Source: Clostridium aestuarii (GTDB taxonomy: Bacteria > Bacillota > Clostridia > Clostridiales > Clostridiaceae). From it: DNA of 64,000 bases. Positions within the stretch are counted from its first letter, which is position 1. The number at the start of each line of letters is the position of its first letter. Below the pieces are notes generated by a model. The model searched no databases, was not told where the DNA came from, and was given only the letters and a program-made list of their open reading frames with translations. The translations under genes and the position numbers were made by a program. Of this stretch, positions 28,328 to 38,521 are shown piece by piece. The DNA is taken from contig NZ_JAPQER010000001.1 in the NCBI RefSeq assembly GCF_026735135.1, positions 193,500 through 257,499 on the forward strand, read 5' to 3'.

Positions 28328-28939
28328 CTATTTTTTAGATATCCATTCATTATCTTTTATATAAAATCTCCACAGAAAATCTTTCGCTTCTTCTGCATAA
28401 TCAATTCCTATTCTTTTAACTTCTACAATTTCAAAACTGTTCTGATTGTCATCCTCTTCTATATAAAGAACATCTCCACATAAATCCTCTTTATTATGGT
28501 CTTTATTTATATTTAAAGCTATACAAAGCTTTGAAGGACCAGATGTTAAATTTTTCTTTTTTGCTTTAGTTAAATCATTATATGACTTTTTAAATCTTAA
28601 TTGTGACATTTCTTCTAAACCTTCTAATGGTTCTACTGCTCTAATTAATACTCCTTCTGGTGAACCTTCTTTTTTAGTAATTGCATTAAAGCAATGATAC
28701 ATGCCATATATAAAATAAACATAAGCAATACCTGGTTTTCCATAAAGCGGTTCAAGTTTAGGTGTTCTTTTTCCTCCGTAAGCATGACAAGCTTTATCAA
28801 TATTTCCTATATACGCTTCTGTTTCTACTATCCGTCCTTTAATTTTAAATCCATTTACTTCATGTACAAGAACTTTTCCCAAAAGTTCTTTAGCTACTAT
28901 AAGAGTATCTCTTGCATAAAAGCTTCTTGAAATTTTCAT
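28328..28939 (-). CDS. 3-methyladenine DNA glycosylase
   Basis: A 203-residue alkyladenine DNA glycosylase of the AAG/Mpg family (PF02245), which removes alkylated purines in base excision repair. The N-terminal [16 protein letters not shown], the catalytic-glutamate segment [11 protein letters not shown], and the [11 protein letters not shown] segment near the C-terminus are diagnostic. Length is normal. AAAGGAGA precedes the ATG. Confidence 0.95.
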   Translation of the reverse strand: MKISRSFYARDTLIVAKELLGKVLVHEVNGFKIKGRIVETEAYIGNIDKACHAYGGKRTPKLEPLYGKPGIAYVYFIYGMYHCFNAITKKEGSPEGVLIRAVEPLEGLEEMSQLRFKKSYNDLTKAKKKNLTSGPSKLCIALNINKDHNKEDLCGDVLYIEEDDNQNSFEIVEVKRIGIDYAEEAKDFLWRFYIKDNEWISKK

Positions 28940-28986
28940 TGATAATGATATTCTCCTTTCTTAAATAGTAAACTTAAAAAATGTTC

Positions 28987-30171
28987 TTATCTTGCAACAA
29001 CTTCAGTACCCCTTATATTTTTATAATTAAGATTAATAATTACTACAATCGCTACTCCGATAAACATATATATAATTAAACTTCCAAACCCAACAGTTAT
29101 TCCAAAAGCATCACCTAATTTTCCTATAGCCCAAATAAAAACATATTCTATCATTCCACCCATCATAGAAATCCATCCAATCATCCCAACATTTACTCCT
29201 GAAAAACGTTGCTGCATCATAGCCATAATTGTTGGATACATAGTAGCTGTGAAAATTCCTGTAAGAGCAAAAAATATAAGTTGAGATGTATACAGTCCCA
29301 ACGCAATAAGTATTACATTACATATAAAAGAAAACAATAAGCATCTTTCATAACCAACTTTCTCAAGAATTTGACTAAATAGTCCTCTAACAATAGGATA
29401 ACAAATCCAAAATATTGTTAAGTAATTTGCAGCTTGATCTTCGCTAACTTTGTGAGCTTCTCTTGCAAATATAATAAACCATGTACCCAATCCATATTCC
29501 CAAACTTGACCACATATAAATAATATTACAAACAGCCAAACAATCATATTTCTCCATGAATAAATATTTTCCTCAATAATATTAACTTTTTCCTCTACTT
29601 GAACAACATATTTATTTTCTGTTTCTTTTACAAACATAAGAATAAAAAATATAATTAAAGTAGGTATTGAACTTAAACCAAAAATCATCTGCCAATTAAC
29701 TCCATTTTTCAGTAATCCACTCATTAACTTAGGTCCAACTAAAGCACCTATAGAAAACCCCAAATGTAACTTCATTAAAGATTTTCCTCTTGCATTTAGA
29801 TCAAGTACTCCAACATAAAGATTTACCGCTAAAACACAAATTCCATAAGCAAACATATAAAAACAAAATAAAATATCAAATATTAATATAGATTGTACAA
29901 AAATCATCGCTAGTGAACTAATGCTATACAATATAAGTCCTATACTCAATATAAGTTTATGATTCCATTTTTCAATTGCATATCCTGTTCCCAAAGTAGC
30001 AAACTGCATAATAATTCCTGAAATTAAAACAAGTGTGGCAATATGTCCATATCCTCCTAGATAATCACTTTGAACCACTGAAAATACGTTTGTTCTCATA
30101 CTAAATACAAATCCTATCATTGCAAAAGCAATAAAACATAACTGCATTAACTTATTTCTTGTAATTCTCAT
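28987..30171 (-). CDS. Major facilitator superfamily transporter
   Basis: A 394-residue membrane protein with twelve predicted membrane segments and a central loop around residues 190-205. It has the general layout of MFS permeases; FSMRTNVFSVVQSDYLGGYG is an N-terminal segment resembling sugar or fucose-type MFS members. Substrate is unknown. TTGGAGGA is the ribosome-binding site. It lies 47 bp upstream of the glycosylase gene on the same strand, which may be coincidental. Confidence 0.85.
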   Translation of the reverse strand: MRITRNKLMQLCFIAFAMIGFVFSMRTNVFSVVQSDYLGGYGHIATLVLISGIIMQFATLGTGYAIEKWNHKLILSIGLILYSISSLAMIFVQSILIFDILFCFYMFAYGICVLAVNLYVGVLDLNARGKSLMKLHLGFSIGALVGPKLMSGLLKNGVNWQMIFGLSSIPTLIIFFILMFVKETENKYVVQVEEKVNIIEENIYSWRNMIVWLFVILFICGQVWEYGLGTWFIIFAREAHKVSEDQAANYLTIFWICYPIVRGLFSQILEKVGYERCLLFSFICNVILIALGLYTSQLIFFALTGIFTATMYPTIMAMMQQRFSGVNVGMIGWISMMGGMIEYVFIWAIGKLGDAFGITVGFGSLIIYMFIGVAIVVIINLNYKNIRGTEVVAR

Positions 30172-30599
30172 AATTTTATTCCTCCAATTTTATTATATGT
30201 ATATAATATCACCACCCTCTTAAAAATCACAATCATTAACTTGTAATTTTATTTGAATTTTTATTTTTTCTTTTTTATTTTTATTTATTATTTTTTATTT
30301 TTAACTATATGAAATTTAATTTAACTTTAAGATAGTAGTGTATACAATTACAAATATAACCTCTCTAGGTTAACTCTATATACAATTCCAAGTTTAAAGT
30401 TTAAATTGAAAAAATATTTTATATACATTCACTCTACTTATCTTAACAACAGTTGTTACATATAATGTTAAAAATTTACTCACATTAACAATAAAAGAAC
30501 GATTTTATACCAATTCATAAAGAATTATGTAGAATTTTATCAATATGTATTATAAAATAAAGGAAAACAAATTTTTATCGTTTGCGATGAAATGGGGAG
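30172..30599. other. 428-bp intergenic region, no gene seen
   Basis: This divergent region holds the MFS and GGDEF/HD-GYP promoters. It has a long T-rich tract at about 30238-30302 and a small palindrome AACAACAGTTGTT near 30445-30457 followed by TATAAT at 30461-30466. No c-di-GMP riboswitch pattern and no small gene were recognised. Confidence 0.5.
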
Positions 30600-32951
30600 A
30601 TGATATTGAATATTTTTATTAAAAAATCTACATTTTTATTTATTTTAATAATTACGTTATTTTTGTGTAGTTCATTTGCTTACAATACAAAAGCAAATTC
30701 TTATAATAAAATTGATAAAATAAAGGTAGTTCTAGGGAGTGACTATCCTCCATATGTATTTAGAGACAGTAATGGAAACCTTCAGGGTATTGCAATAGAC
30801 CAATGGAATCTTTGGGAAACCAGAACGGGAATAGCAGTTGAACTTCATGTAACTAGTTGGGCTGAAGCCCTAAATCTTATGGCAAAAGGGGAATTTGATG
30901 TAATTGATACTATTTATTTTAATCATGAGAGAGAAAAAATTTATAGTTTTTCAAAACCATATGCAAAAATAGAAGTACCTATTTTCTTTAATAAAAACAT
31001 TTCAGGAATAACTGGAACTGACACCTTAAAGGGTTTTTCTGTAGGTGTAATAGCAGGTGATAACAGCATAAATTTTCTTAAAGAAAAAGGTATCAATGAG
31101 TTTCAGCAGTATGACAGTTATGAAGATCTGCTTAATGCTGCCAAAAATAATAAAGTAGTTGTTTTTGTCGCAGATAAGCCTTCTTCCCTTTATCATATGT
31201 ACAAGCTAAAAATTCAAGATAAATTTAATTACTCTACCCCATTATATACAGGTAACCTTAACAGAGCAGTAAAAAAAGGAAATACTCAACTATTAAAAAC
31301 TATTGAAGATGGTTTTTCATTAATTTCAAGCGCAGAATATAAGAAAATCGACAGAAAATGGTTAGGGACTCCATTTGTTATTCCTAAGTTTATCCATTAT
31401 ATTATAATTATATCAATCATTATTATGAGTATACTGTTTTTACTTATTTTTTGGAATAGGACACTGAATAAAAAAGTTAAACAAAAAACATCTGAACTTA
31501 CAATGCTTATCAAAGAAATTAGTATCAGTGAGGAAAAATACAGAGAACTTTTAAGAAGTTTAAACATTGGAATTATTGTTTATTCATCAACAGGAGAAAT
31601 TCTAATTTGTAATAAAGCATACTTAAAGCTATTAGGATTACCTAACAAAAAATATCTTAATGAAACTTTTTTGAATTCAGTTGGGTATTTTTCACATGAA
31701 AATGGAAATTTATTTACTATAGATGACTATCCAGCAACTAAAGTAATAAAAACCAAAATGCCTATTCGTGATTACACTATAGGCATAAGAAGAACTCCCT
31801 CTGAAGATATCCTTTGGGTTCAAGTTGATGCATTCCCAAAATTTGATATAAATAATAAATTAATAAAGGTTATAGTAACTTTTGTTGACATTACAGAACG
31901 AAAAAAAGCTGAAACTCATATATACCAAATGAGTATACACGATAGTTTAACTGAACTTAAAAACAGAAATTTTTTTGAAAATCAATTAAAAAAATATCAA
32001 ACAAAGGATTTACCTAATCTTGCAATGGTTATATGTGATGTTGATGGTCTTAAGCTAATAAACGATACTCTTGGTCATTCAGTAGGAGATGAATATCTAT
32101 GTGCTACTGCAAATATATTACGCTCTTGTTTTAGGAAACAAGATTTAATTGCAAGAATAGGCGGAGACGAGTTTGGTATCTTAATGGAGAACACCACATC
32201 AGAAGAAATAGAAAAAATCCGAGTGGATATAAATGAGTTTATTAAAAACATAAACAGCCATAATAAAGTAGTTCCACTTAGTATTTCCTTAGGATACGAA
32301 CTCTATAAAAAAGAATATAAAAACTTAGGAGAACTTTTTAAAGTAGCAGATAATTATATGTACCGTGAAAAATTACATCATCAACAAAGTGCAAAAAGTG
32401 AAATTGTTAATGTGTTGATGAAAATGCTTGAAGCACGTGACTTTATTACTGAAGGACATGGTGAACGTTTGCAAGAACTTGCCGTTAAACTAGCAGAATC
32501 AATAGGAATGACTGACAATAAAATTAAAGATATAGGTTTGTTAGGACAGTTCCATGATATAGGTAAAGTTGGTATTTCAGATACTATACTTTTCAAACCT
32601 GGAAGACTTACTAAAGAAGAAGCAACTGAAATGAAAAAGCATACTGAAATAGGATATCGTATTGCTAAATCCACACCAGATCTTATGCATATTTCTGATT
32701 GGATTTTTAAACATCATGAATGGTGGGATGGTAATGGATATCCATTAGGAATAAAAGCTGAAGATATACCAATTCAATGCAGAATACTTTCAATTGTAGA
32801 CACTTACGATGCAATGACTAATGACCGTCCTTATAGAAAAGCATTACCAAAAGAAGTAGCTCTTGAAGAAATAAAACACTGTGCTGGTACACAATTTGAT
32901 CCAATACTTGTGGACAAATTTATTGCTATTATGAATGAGGAAATTGAATAA
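30600..32951 (+). CDS. Membrane sensor with SBP, PAS, GGDEF and HD-GYP domains
   Basis: A 783-residue c-di-GMP turnover protein. Order: signal peptide (to about 32), an extracellular solute-binding domain of family 3 type (about 40-256), a membrane helix (262-284), a PAS domain (about 310-430), a GGDEF domain with intact GGDEF (near 521) and an inhibitory RKQD I-site before it, and an HD-GYP domain with HDIGK (near 651) and HHEWWDGNGYP (near 705). It should both make and hydrolyse c-di-GMP in response to a small amino-acid-like ligand. The ATG at 30600 is very close to GGGGAG; the TTG at 30606 is spaced better. It converges on the Pel operon, whose PelD would bind c-di-GMP. Confidence 0.9.
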   Translation: MILNIFIKKSTFLFILIITLFLCSSFAYNTKANSYNKIDKIKVVLGSDYPPYVFRDSNGNLQGIAIDQWNLWETRTGIAVELHVTSWAEALNLMAKGEFDVIDTIYFNHEREKIYSFSKPYAKIEVPIFFNKNISGITGTDTLKGFSVGVIAGDNSINFLKEKGINEFQQYDSYEDLLNAAKNNKVVVFVADKPSSLYHMYKLKIQDKFNYSTPLYTGNLNRAVKKGNTQLLKTIEDGFSLISSAEYKKIDRKWLGTPFVIPKFIHYIIIISIIIMSILFLLIFWNRTLNKKVKQKTSELTMLIKEISISEEKYRELLRSLNIGIIVYSSTGEILICNKAYLKLLGLPNKKYLNETFLNSVGYFSHENGNLFTIDDYPATKVIKTKMPIRDYTIGIRRTPSEDILWVQVDAFPKFDINNKLIKVIVTFVDITERKKAETHIYQMSIHDSLTELKNRNFFENQLKKYQTKDLPNLAMVICDVDGLKLINDTLGHSVGDEYLCATANILRSCFRKQDLIARIGGDEFGILMENTTSEEIEKIRVDINEFIKNINSHNKVVPLSISLGYELYKKEYKNLGELFKVADNYMYREKLHHQQSAKSEIVNVLMKMLEARDFITEGHGERLQELAVKLAESIGMTDNKIKDIGLLGQFHDIGKVGISDTILFKPGRLTKEEATEMKKHTEIGYRIAKSTPDLMHISDWIFKHHEWWDGNGYPLGIKAEDIPIQCRILSIVDTYDAMTNDRPYRKALPKEVALEEIKHCAGTQFDPILVDKFIAIMNEEIE

Positions 32952-32964
32952 TTTCCTCATTCAT
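32931..32964. terminator. Perfect 15-bp hairpin joining two convergent 3' ends
   Basis: ATGAATGAGGAAATT pairs perfectly with its complement around loop GAAT. The stop codons of the GGDEF/HD-GYP gene and of pelG both lie inside it. There is little T run, so it may stabilise or terminate both messages. Confidence 0.7.
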
Positions 32965-34390
32965 AAATGTACTGCACTATCTTAGTAAAAATTCCTCTTG
33001 TTTCTCTATAAACTATAGGTTGAGAACAAAAAGTATGGTGATTTATATATTTTAAAAATTTTATTAACCTATTAAGTCCAACTAGCAAAGTTATAAATGT
33101 AGCTAAGAAAAACCCTAACCCATAAAAACTTTCTCCAAAATATATAGTAATTAAAGAAAAGGTTAAATTAGTTATTAAAAAGGTTGTAGAAATTATTAAA
33201 GCTCCTTTTATATCTTCAAAGTATAATTCTATCAACATTATAATTAACATTATTATATTTGCATATGCCCCTAACGTTGTTATATTAAATATATCTATTG
33301 ATAACTTAATAAGTCCTATTCTTGTTAAAATGAAACCACCTAAAACTAAAAATATCAATGTGAAAAATAATTGAAATTCCATTATATTTCTTATTTCAGC
33401 CCATAGAACATTTGTCATATCTTTTCTTGAATTCTTTATATCCAGTAAATTCCCTCTGCCAATAATATTAGAATAATATGCTCTATATTTTTCATAAAAT
33501 GAAGTTTCCACAGATACAACAAACAGTACCATTGAAGGTATAATAGACAAAAACGCATAAAAAACAGGCACATCATATATTGGAGAATAACTATAAGTAT
33601 ATGCAATAATATTTTTTAAGCCACTGTTCCAAAAAACAAAATTGTGTACATATAATCCTAATGTGTAAAATAAATTCACAAAGAATAATGCTGGATATTT
33701 ATCAAAATAACCTAAAAACAGAAAATACTTATCACTGCTTTCACTAAAAAAGCTTTTGATATATGCCATAAGCACTACTATTATAGTAAATATTCCTACA
33801 TCCATAGCCACTAATAGTGATAAAACAGCTTTAATATTTGAAAATTTTATCAAGCAATATGCCAATACCAAAGTAATTACTATTCCAAATAAAAATCCTT
33901 TAACTATTTTTATATAATCTTTTAAAGCACTTAAATACACTGATTGAAGCCACATTATTATTAACTCCATATATAAAATATAGGAACAAAGCTTTATATT
34001 CCATTCTAAAGGTGATCTTACTAAAAATATAATAGCTGGCACTGCTCCTATAATTACTGAAATGCTTATAATCCCATAAAGTGAAGGTAAAATATCTTTA
34101 AATTCTTTATTATACAATTTATCAGATATAAACCTTGTTATGATCATAGAAAATCCACTAGTTACGATTTGAGAAAATATAAAAGCATATACTATGGATA
34201 CTAAAAATAGTTCTCTTTCTACAAAAGAAATATTCATATAACGCATTAAAATCTGAATGACAGTTATCATCAATGTGCATAAAATAAATGGACCAACCGT
34301 GACCAATGAAGAATATAAGTACGCTCTGATATTATTGAAAAAGCTTTTACTTTTAAATAACTTTTTTAATTCAAATCCAATTCCTGCCAC
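32957..34390 (-). CDS. pelG: PelG, Pel polysaccharide membrane transporter
   Basis: A protein of about 477 residues with twelve or so membrane segments, matching PelG, the polysaccharide transporter that moves Pel chains across the membrane with the glycosyltransferase PelF. I start it at the GTG at 34390, which gives the family N-terminus AGIGFELKKLF after the initiator; this GTG is four bases after the pelF stop and has TAGGAAG as its ribosome-binding site. The longer frame from 34432 would overlap pelF. It is the last gene of the five-gene operon. Confidence 0.9.
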   Translation of the reverse strand: MAGIGFELKKLFKSKSFFNNIRAYLYSSLVTVGPFILCTLMITVIQILMRYMNISFVERELFLVSIVYAFIFSQIVTSGFSMIITRFISDKLYNKEFKDILPSLYGIISISVIIGAVPAIIFLVRSPLEWNIKLCSYILYMELIIMWLQSVYLSALKDYIKIVKGFLFGIVITLVLAYCLIKFSNIKAVLSLLVAMDVGIFTIIVVLMAYIKSFFSESSDKYFLFLGYFDKYPALFFVNLFYTLGLYVHNFVFWNSGLKNIIAYTYSYSPIYDVPVFYAFLSIIPSMVLFVVSVETSFYEKYRAYYSNIIGRGNLLDIKNSRKDMTNVLWAEIRNIMEFQLFFTLIFLVLGGFILTRIGLIKLSIDIFNITTLGAYANIIMLIIMLIELYFEDIKGALIISTTFLITNLTFSLITIYFGESFYGLGFFLATFITLLVGLNRLIKFLKYINHHTFCSQPIVYRETRGIFTKIVQYIYE

Positions 34391-34394
34391 AGCT

Positions 34395-35804
34395 TCACTT
34401 CCTATACCCGTTATAGATTTCTTTATATCCATTAATAAAATTTTCTATGGTATATAAATTTGACACTCTGTTAAAAGCATTTTTTCCCATTTCTTTTCTC
34501 AATTTTTCATCTCTACATAATCTTATAATTTCTTTAGCCATTTTTTCATAATTCATAACTGGTACAATAAAACCAGCTTGTCCGTAATTATCATTTAAGC
34601 CATACAAAAGTTCTTTACAACTTCCTACATCTGTAGCTACAAAAGGCTTTTTAAAACACATTCCTTCCAATATAGCCAACGGCTGCCCTTCACTTATGCT
34701 GCTTAACACTAAAATATCCATCTTTCCTACATACTCCTTAATATTTACTTTTCCTGTAAATATTATATCTTCCGCTCCAATTTCTTTTACAATACTCTTG
34801 CATTCTTCATAATATTCCTCATTCTCATCTGTTGGACCCATTATATAAAACTTAGCATTTTTCATCTCCTGCTTTACCAAATTGAAGCTGTAAATCATTG
34901 TTTTAATATCTTTTATAGGAACAACTCTAATTACTGCTCCTATATTTATATTGTTATCATTTTCATCTTTACATGGTACATCTTTAAAATTGTTCATATC
35001 TACACCATTAGGAATTATATCTATTTTATCTTTGCTACATCCTAATTCGATTTCCATCTCTTTATTTTTATTAAAAAGAGTGATTACTTTATCTGAATTA
35101 TCATATGCACACTTAGACATATTATAAAAAAAATCAATCCACATATTCTTAAAATATCCCTTTACCCATTGAGATTTTATTATTTCTTCTTCTCTTTCTC
35201 TTGTATATATTCCATGTTCAGTTAAAATAAAAGGCTTATTATATATGTGCTTTGCTAAGCTTCCTGCTATACCTGCATATCCTGTAGATACACTATGATA
35301 TATATCAGCTTCTGGAATAGGACTTTTTAATACCAAGAAAATTGGCAAAAGCATAGACCTTACCATCCAAAAATATTCTGTAAAAGGAATTAAATCGTAC
35401 TTCTCAATATAAGCCTCTTCTATTATATCGAAAAAATCCCAACTCATAAAAAGCTCCATTACATTGTTTGTTTTTGCTTCTCTCATAAATGAAAATATAT
35501 TATCCCAGCATATTTCATCTCCTGTTACAAATGCTTTTAAATCTTTTTTCACCTCTTCCTTAATTTTATATTTCTTTTTATATCGAGTTTTATATTTAAG
35601 AAAACTATCTAAAAATATCTCTTCCACCTTTATTACATTATCAGGTATTTCATACTTAAAATTACCTTTATTTTTTTCTTCTGCTCCTATAGCGTAAATT
35701 ACAAATTCATGTTCATTCATATTTTTAATAAGCATCTGTATCCAGCTGGAAACCCCTCCAGTTACATATGGATAACTGCCTTCAGCTATTATACATATCT
35801 TCAC
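34395..35804 (-). CDS. pelF: PelF, cytoplasmic Pel glycosyltransferase
   Basis: A 469-residue GT4-type glycosyltransferase of the PelF family. The N-terminal AEGSYPYVTGGVSSWIQML segment, the central PNGVDMNNF and the C-terminal SISEGQPLAILEGM (donor-binding glutamates) are typical. In studied systems PelF polymerises UDP-linked amino sugars (GalNAc/GlcNAc) together with PelG. It starts with GTG at 35804, with AAGGAG at the end of the previous gene as ribosome-binding site. Gaps to both neighbours are four bases. Confidence 0.93.
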   Translation of the reverse strand: MKICIIAEGSYPYVTGGVSSWIQMLIKNMNEHEFVIYAIGAEEKNKGNFKYEIPDNVIKVEEIFLDSFLKYKTRYKKKYKIKEEVKKDLKAFVTGDEICWDNIFSFMREAKTNNVMELFMSWDFFDIIEEAYIEKYDLIPFTEYFWMVRSMLLPIFLVLKSPIPEADIYHSVSTGYAGIAGSLAKHIYNKPFILTEHGIYTREREEEIIKSQWVKGYFKNMWIDFFYNMSKCAYDNSDKVITLFNKNKEMEIELGCSKDKIDIIPNGVDMNNFKDVPCKDENDNNINIGAVIRVVPIKDIKTMIYSFNLVKQEMKNAKFYIMGPTDENEEYYEECKSIVKEIGAEDIIFTGKVNIKEYVGKMDILVLSSISEGQPLAILEGMCFKKPFVATDVGSCKELLYGLNDNYGQAGFIVPVMNYEKMAKEIIRLCRDEKLRKEMGKNAFNRVSNLYTIENFINGYKEIYNGYRK

Positions 35805-35808
35805 ATTC

Positions 35809-37629
35809 TTACTCCTTTTCTATATTGATTGAAGCATAAGCTTCCTTAAGGCAAATTAAATAAACACCTTCATCAATTTTATTAACATCGCAGCCTTTGC
35901 TTTTTAATATTTCTTTTTCACTTCTTAATATAAAATAAGTATTTTTTCTAAAGCTCTCACAATAAATCTCAATTATATCCTTATCATAAGCTATATAAGG
36001 GTCACACTGTAAATATTTTTTTACTTCTTCTCCACCAGTTGATGCATTCATACTTCTAAGCCATGAATATTTGTCTTTTACTTGTTTTAATAAAGAAGTA
36101 AATTCTTCATACAGTTTAGTCCATCCTTTTCCATTATTTCTGTCATAATCTAAAACATCGTCTGGATGTACAAAGTGAGAAAAAACCCCTAAGGAAGTTA
36201 CCCCATTATATATGGACCACATTTCATCAGATTTTTTTTCATATCCTGAAGTGAATCTTGGCATTTCAATTATTCCATCTGCTGATATCTCAAATTCTTG
36301 ACAGTAGCTGTCTCCATATGCATCACTCATATAAACAGAAGAAATTATTTTTATATTTGGCATAGCCTCTATTACAGCTTGTCTTCCTTCTGGGCTTAAA
36401 ATATTTGATGGTGGTACATATACTCTGAAATTATATTTTGGATATACTTCTTTAGCATACCTCATAACCTCTTGTAATGATTTGATCATATCAACCTTAT
36501 TGTCCCATGAATTATAGCCTAAATTTTGTTTTATATATCCCTTATATGCAAAAGATTGATGATTATATCCGTGAATACCTATTTCTCCTCCGTTTTTAAG
36601 TAATTCCCTTCCATATATTATTAAATCATTTCTATTATTAGTATCTTGTATCACAAAAGGAGATTTAACTTTATCATTGTATGTTTCAATAATAAGTCCA
36701 GTGTATTTTACATCATATTTAGCCGCTGCTGCTATCATATCGGCCCACCAGATTTCTCTATAAAACTTAGGTATATTTCTACCAAATTCTTTATATATAT
36801 TAGGCTCTACTCCTTCTGGCACAGGAGCTGGAAAATCATCAATATATAAAAGCTTCATATTAATAACAGGATAAATAAACTCTTCCTTACTTAAACTCAA
36901 AATACCTGTAATTAATCCTCTATTTATCTTTTCATTTAACATTGTTCCATTAAAAAATATAATTTTCCCTTTGTCTAAATTCTTACTCCAAAGCAGTGGC
37001 AACTTATCATAAGATTCAATATATATTTTTGTGTCATCACTCAACTTTAAATCTAAAGATGAATTTTCAATGCTTGAATCATTTATTTCAAACTCTTTTG
37101 CTCCTACAAGTACATTAGATAAAAGTTTAATTCCATAACTATTAATTAAATCATTCAAACTGCTAATTCCAAGTTCCTTATAAAAACTTTTAAAGCTTTC
37201 ATCTATAACTGGACGTTCCATAAACAGCAAGCTGCCTCCACCTCTTGAATATTCAATAAAATTATCAATATTTTTTAAATAATCCATTCTTTCAAAAGCA
37301 AAAATCACCCCATCATAGTTCAGATCATTATTTTCATATTCTTCAACACTTAATTCCGTATAATCCTTTTTCATATTCTCAATAACTTTTATAACATTAT
37401 TTTTAATATAAATACTATTAGTATCTGTTTTATCATATATAACTAAGTATTTTTCTTTATTTACATTTATTTTAACACCTGTATTTTCTTCACTATTTAA
37501 CATCTTATAATCATTAGTATTTCTTATGAATTTTATAAATATATCTGAGCGTAAGCATTGATAAAATACAGCTAAGAGAAAAACTAAACTAAGAGAAAAA
37601 AACATATTCTTCTTATACAACACTTTCAC
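35809..37629 (-). CDS. PelA-type polysaccharide deacetylase (DUF2194), hydrolase domain absent
   Basis: A 606-residue protein with an N-terminal membrane anchor (residues about 9-25). The middle resembles a glutamine-amidotransferase-like fold, and the C-terminal half is a DUF2194/polysaccharide-deacetylase-like domain with LYIDDFPAP (metal aspartates) and HGYNH (metal histidines). This matches the deacetylase part of PelA. PelA of Gram-negative bacteria also carries an N-terminal glycoside hydrolase, which is not present here. It probably deacetylates the nascent Pel chain at the outer membrane face. The start (GTG at 37629, a TTG nearby, or ATG eight codons in) is uncertain; it overlaps pelE. 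Confidence 0.85.
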   Translation of the reverse strand: MKVLYKKNMFFSLSLVFLLAVFYQCLRSDIFIKFIRNTNDYKMLNSEENTGVKINVNKEKYLVIYDKTDTNSIYIKNNVIKVIENMKKDYTELSVEEYENNDLNYDGVIFAFERMDYLKNIDNFIEYSRGGGSLLFMERPVIDESFKSFYKELGISSLNDLINSYGIKLLSNVLVGAKEFEINDSSIENSSLDLKLSDDTKIYIESYDKLPLLWSKNLDKGKIIFFNGTMLNEKINRGLITGILSLSKEEFIYPVINMKLLYIDDFPAPVPEGVEPNIYKEFGRNIPKFYREIWWADMIAAAAKYDVKYTGLIIETYNDKVKSPFVIQDTNNRNDLIIYGRELLKNGGEIGIHGYNHQSFAYKGYIKQNLGYNSWDNKVDMIKSLQEVMRYAKEVYPKYNFRVYVPPSNILSPEGRQAVIEAMPNIKIISSVYMSDAYGDSYCQEFEISADGIIEMPRFTSGYEKKSDEMWSIYNGVTSLGVFSHFVHPDDVLDYDRNNGKGWTKLYEEFTSLLKQVKDKYSWLRSMNASTGGEEVKKYLQCDPYIAYDKDIIEIYCESFRKNTYFILRSEKEILKSKGCDVNKIDEGVYLICLKEAYASINIEKE

Positions 37630-38521
37630 CTTCTATCCAAAATCTCAATAAATTCAGACCTTCATTGGATAATTTTATTTTTCTATTTTTTTTAATAAAC
37701 TCTATTGTTTCTTTAAATCTCGTATAATTTTTTGTCATATAATACAACTTCATATACATCAAATAAGGCTGTTCTTTTTGTGAATGATATCTTACAAATT
37801 CATCACATAGTTTTTTAGCATTACTATAATTTTCAAATTCAAATTCACAATTTATTTTTTCTACAAAATACTGTTCATTAGAACTATCAATACTAAGAAC
37901 TTTTTCTAGCATGCCAGAATAAATAAAAAGAATCCTTTTATACTCACTCTTATCTAAAAGCCCACTGAATAAATATCTTTTTAACACTTCAACATATTCC
38001 TTAAGCACTTCTAAATCATTTTTATTGTTTTGATATTCCGTCTCTATTCTACCTATATTTATTTGAAATTGTCGTTTTATTTCCATTATAGCGGCTGCTG
38101 CATAATGTGAAGTTTCGCTATCTTCATCTTCTATAGACTTCTTTAATATTTTTATGTGCTTTTCATAATTTCCTTTTAATATATCACTGATCAAACTTCG
38201 CTTTACTTTATTCTCATTAATAAGCAACGCTTCCTCTACAGATATAATATTAGCTTCTTTTTCAAAATTTACTTTTTCAAATATATTTTCATCATTTTCT
38301 TTGTTTTTCACATATCGTTCGTAACTATTTAATATATCTTGTGAATCATTAACACGTTTATATACTATATTTGATATCATAAAATAAAGCACTCCCACAA
38401 TAGGTATCAATAAGACTAATATGAATCTTAGAACTGCCTTTGTCTTGTCTTTAGTAATAACGTAAAAGACTAATAGATATACAATGCTTAATAAAACATG
38501 AATTTGAATAAACTTATTCAT
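37613..38521 (-). CDS. pelE: PelE-like membrane and TPR protein
   Basis: A 302-residue protein with two N-terminal membrane helices (about 6-21 and 28-50) followed by a helical soluble part that looks like TPR repeats (for example ENYSNAKKLCDEFVRYH). This is the layout of PelE, which in known systems links PelD to the synthase. Identification rests on architecture and position between pelD and the deacetylase, since PelE is poorly conserved. Its ATG overlaps the pelD stop by four bases (ATGA). Confidence 0.75.
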   Translation of the reverse strand: MNKFIQIHVLLSIVYLLVFYVITKDKTKAVLRFILVLLIPIVGVLYFMISNIVYKRVNDSQDILNSYERYVKNKENDENIFEKVNFEKEANIISVEEALLINENKVKRSLISDILKGNYEKHIKILKKSIEDEDSETSHYAAAAIMEIKRQFQINIGRIETEYQNNKNDLEVLKEYVEVLKRYLFSGLLDKSEYKRILFIYSGMLEKVLSIDSSNEQYFVEKINCEFEFENYSNAKKLCDEFVRYHSQKEQPYLMYMKLYYMTKNYTRFKETIEFIKKNRKIKLSNEGLNLLRFWIEGESVV

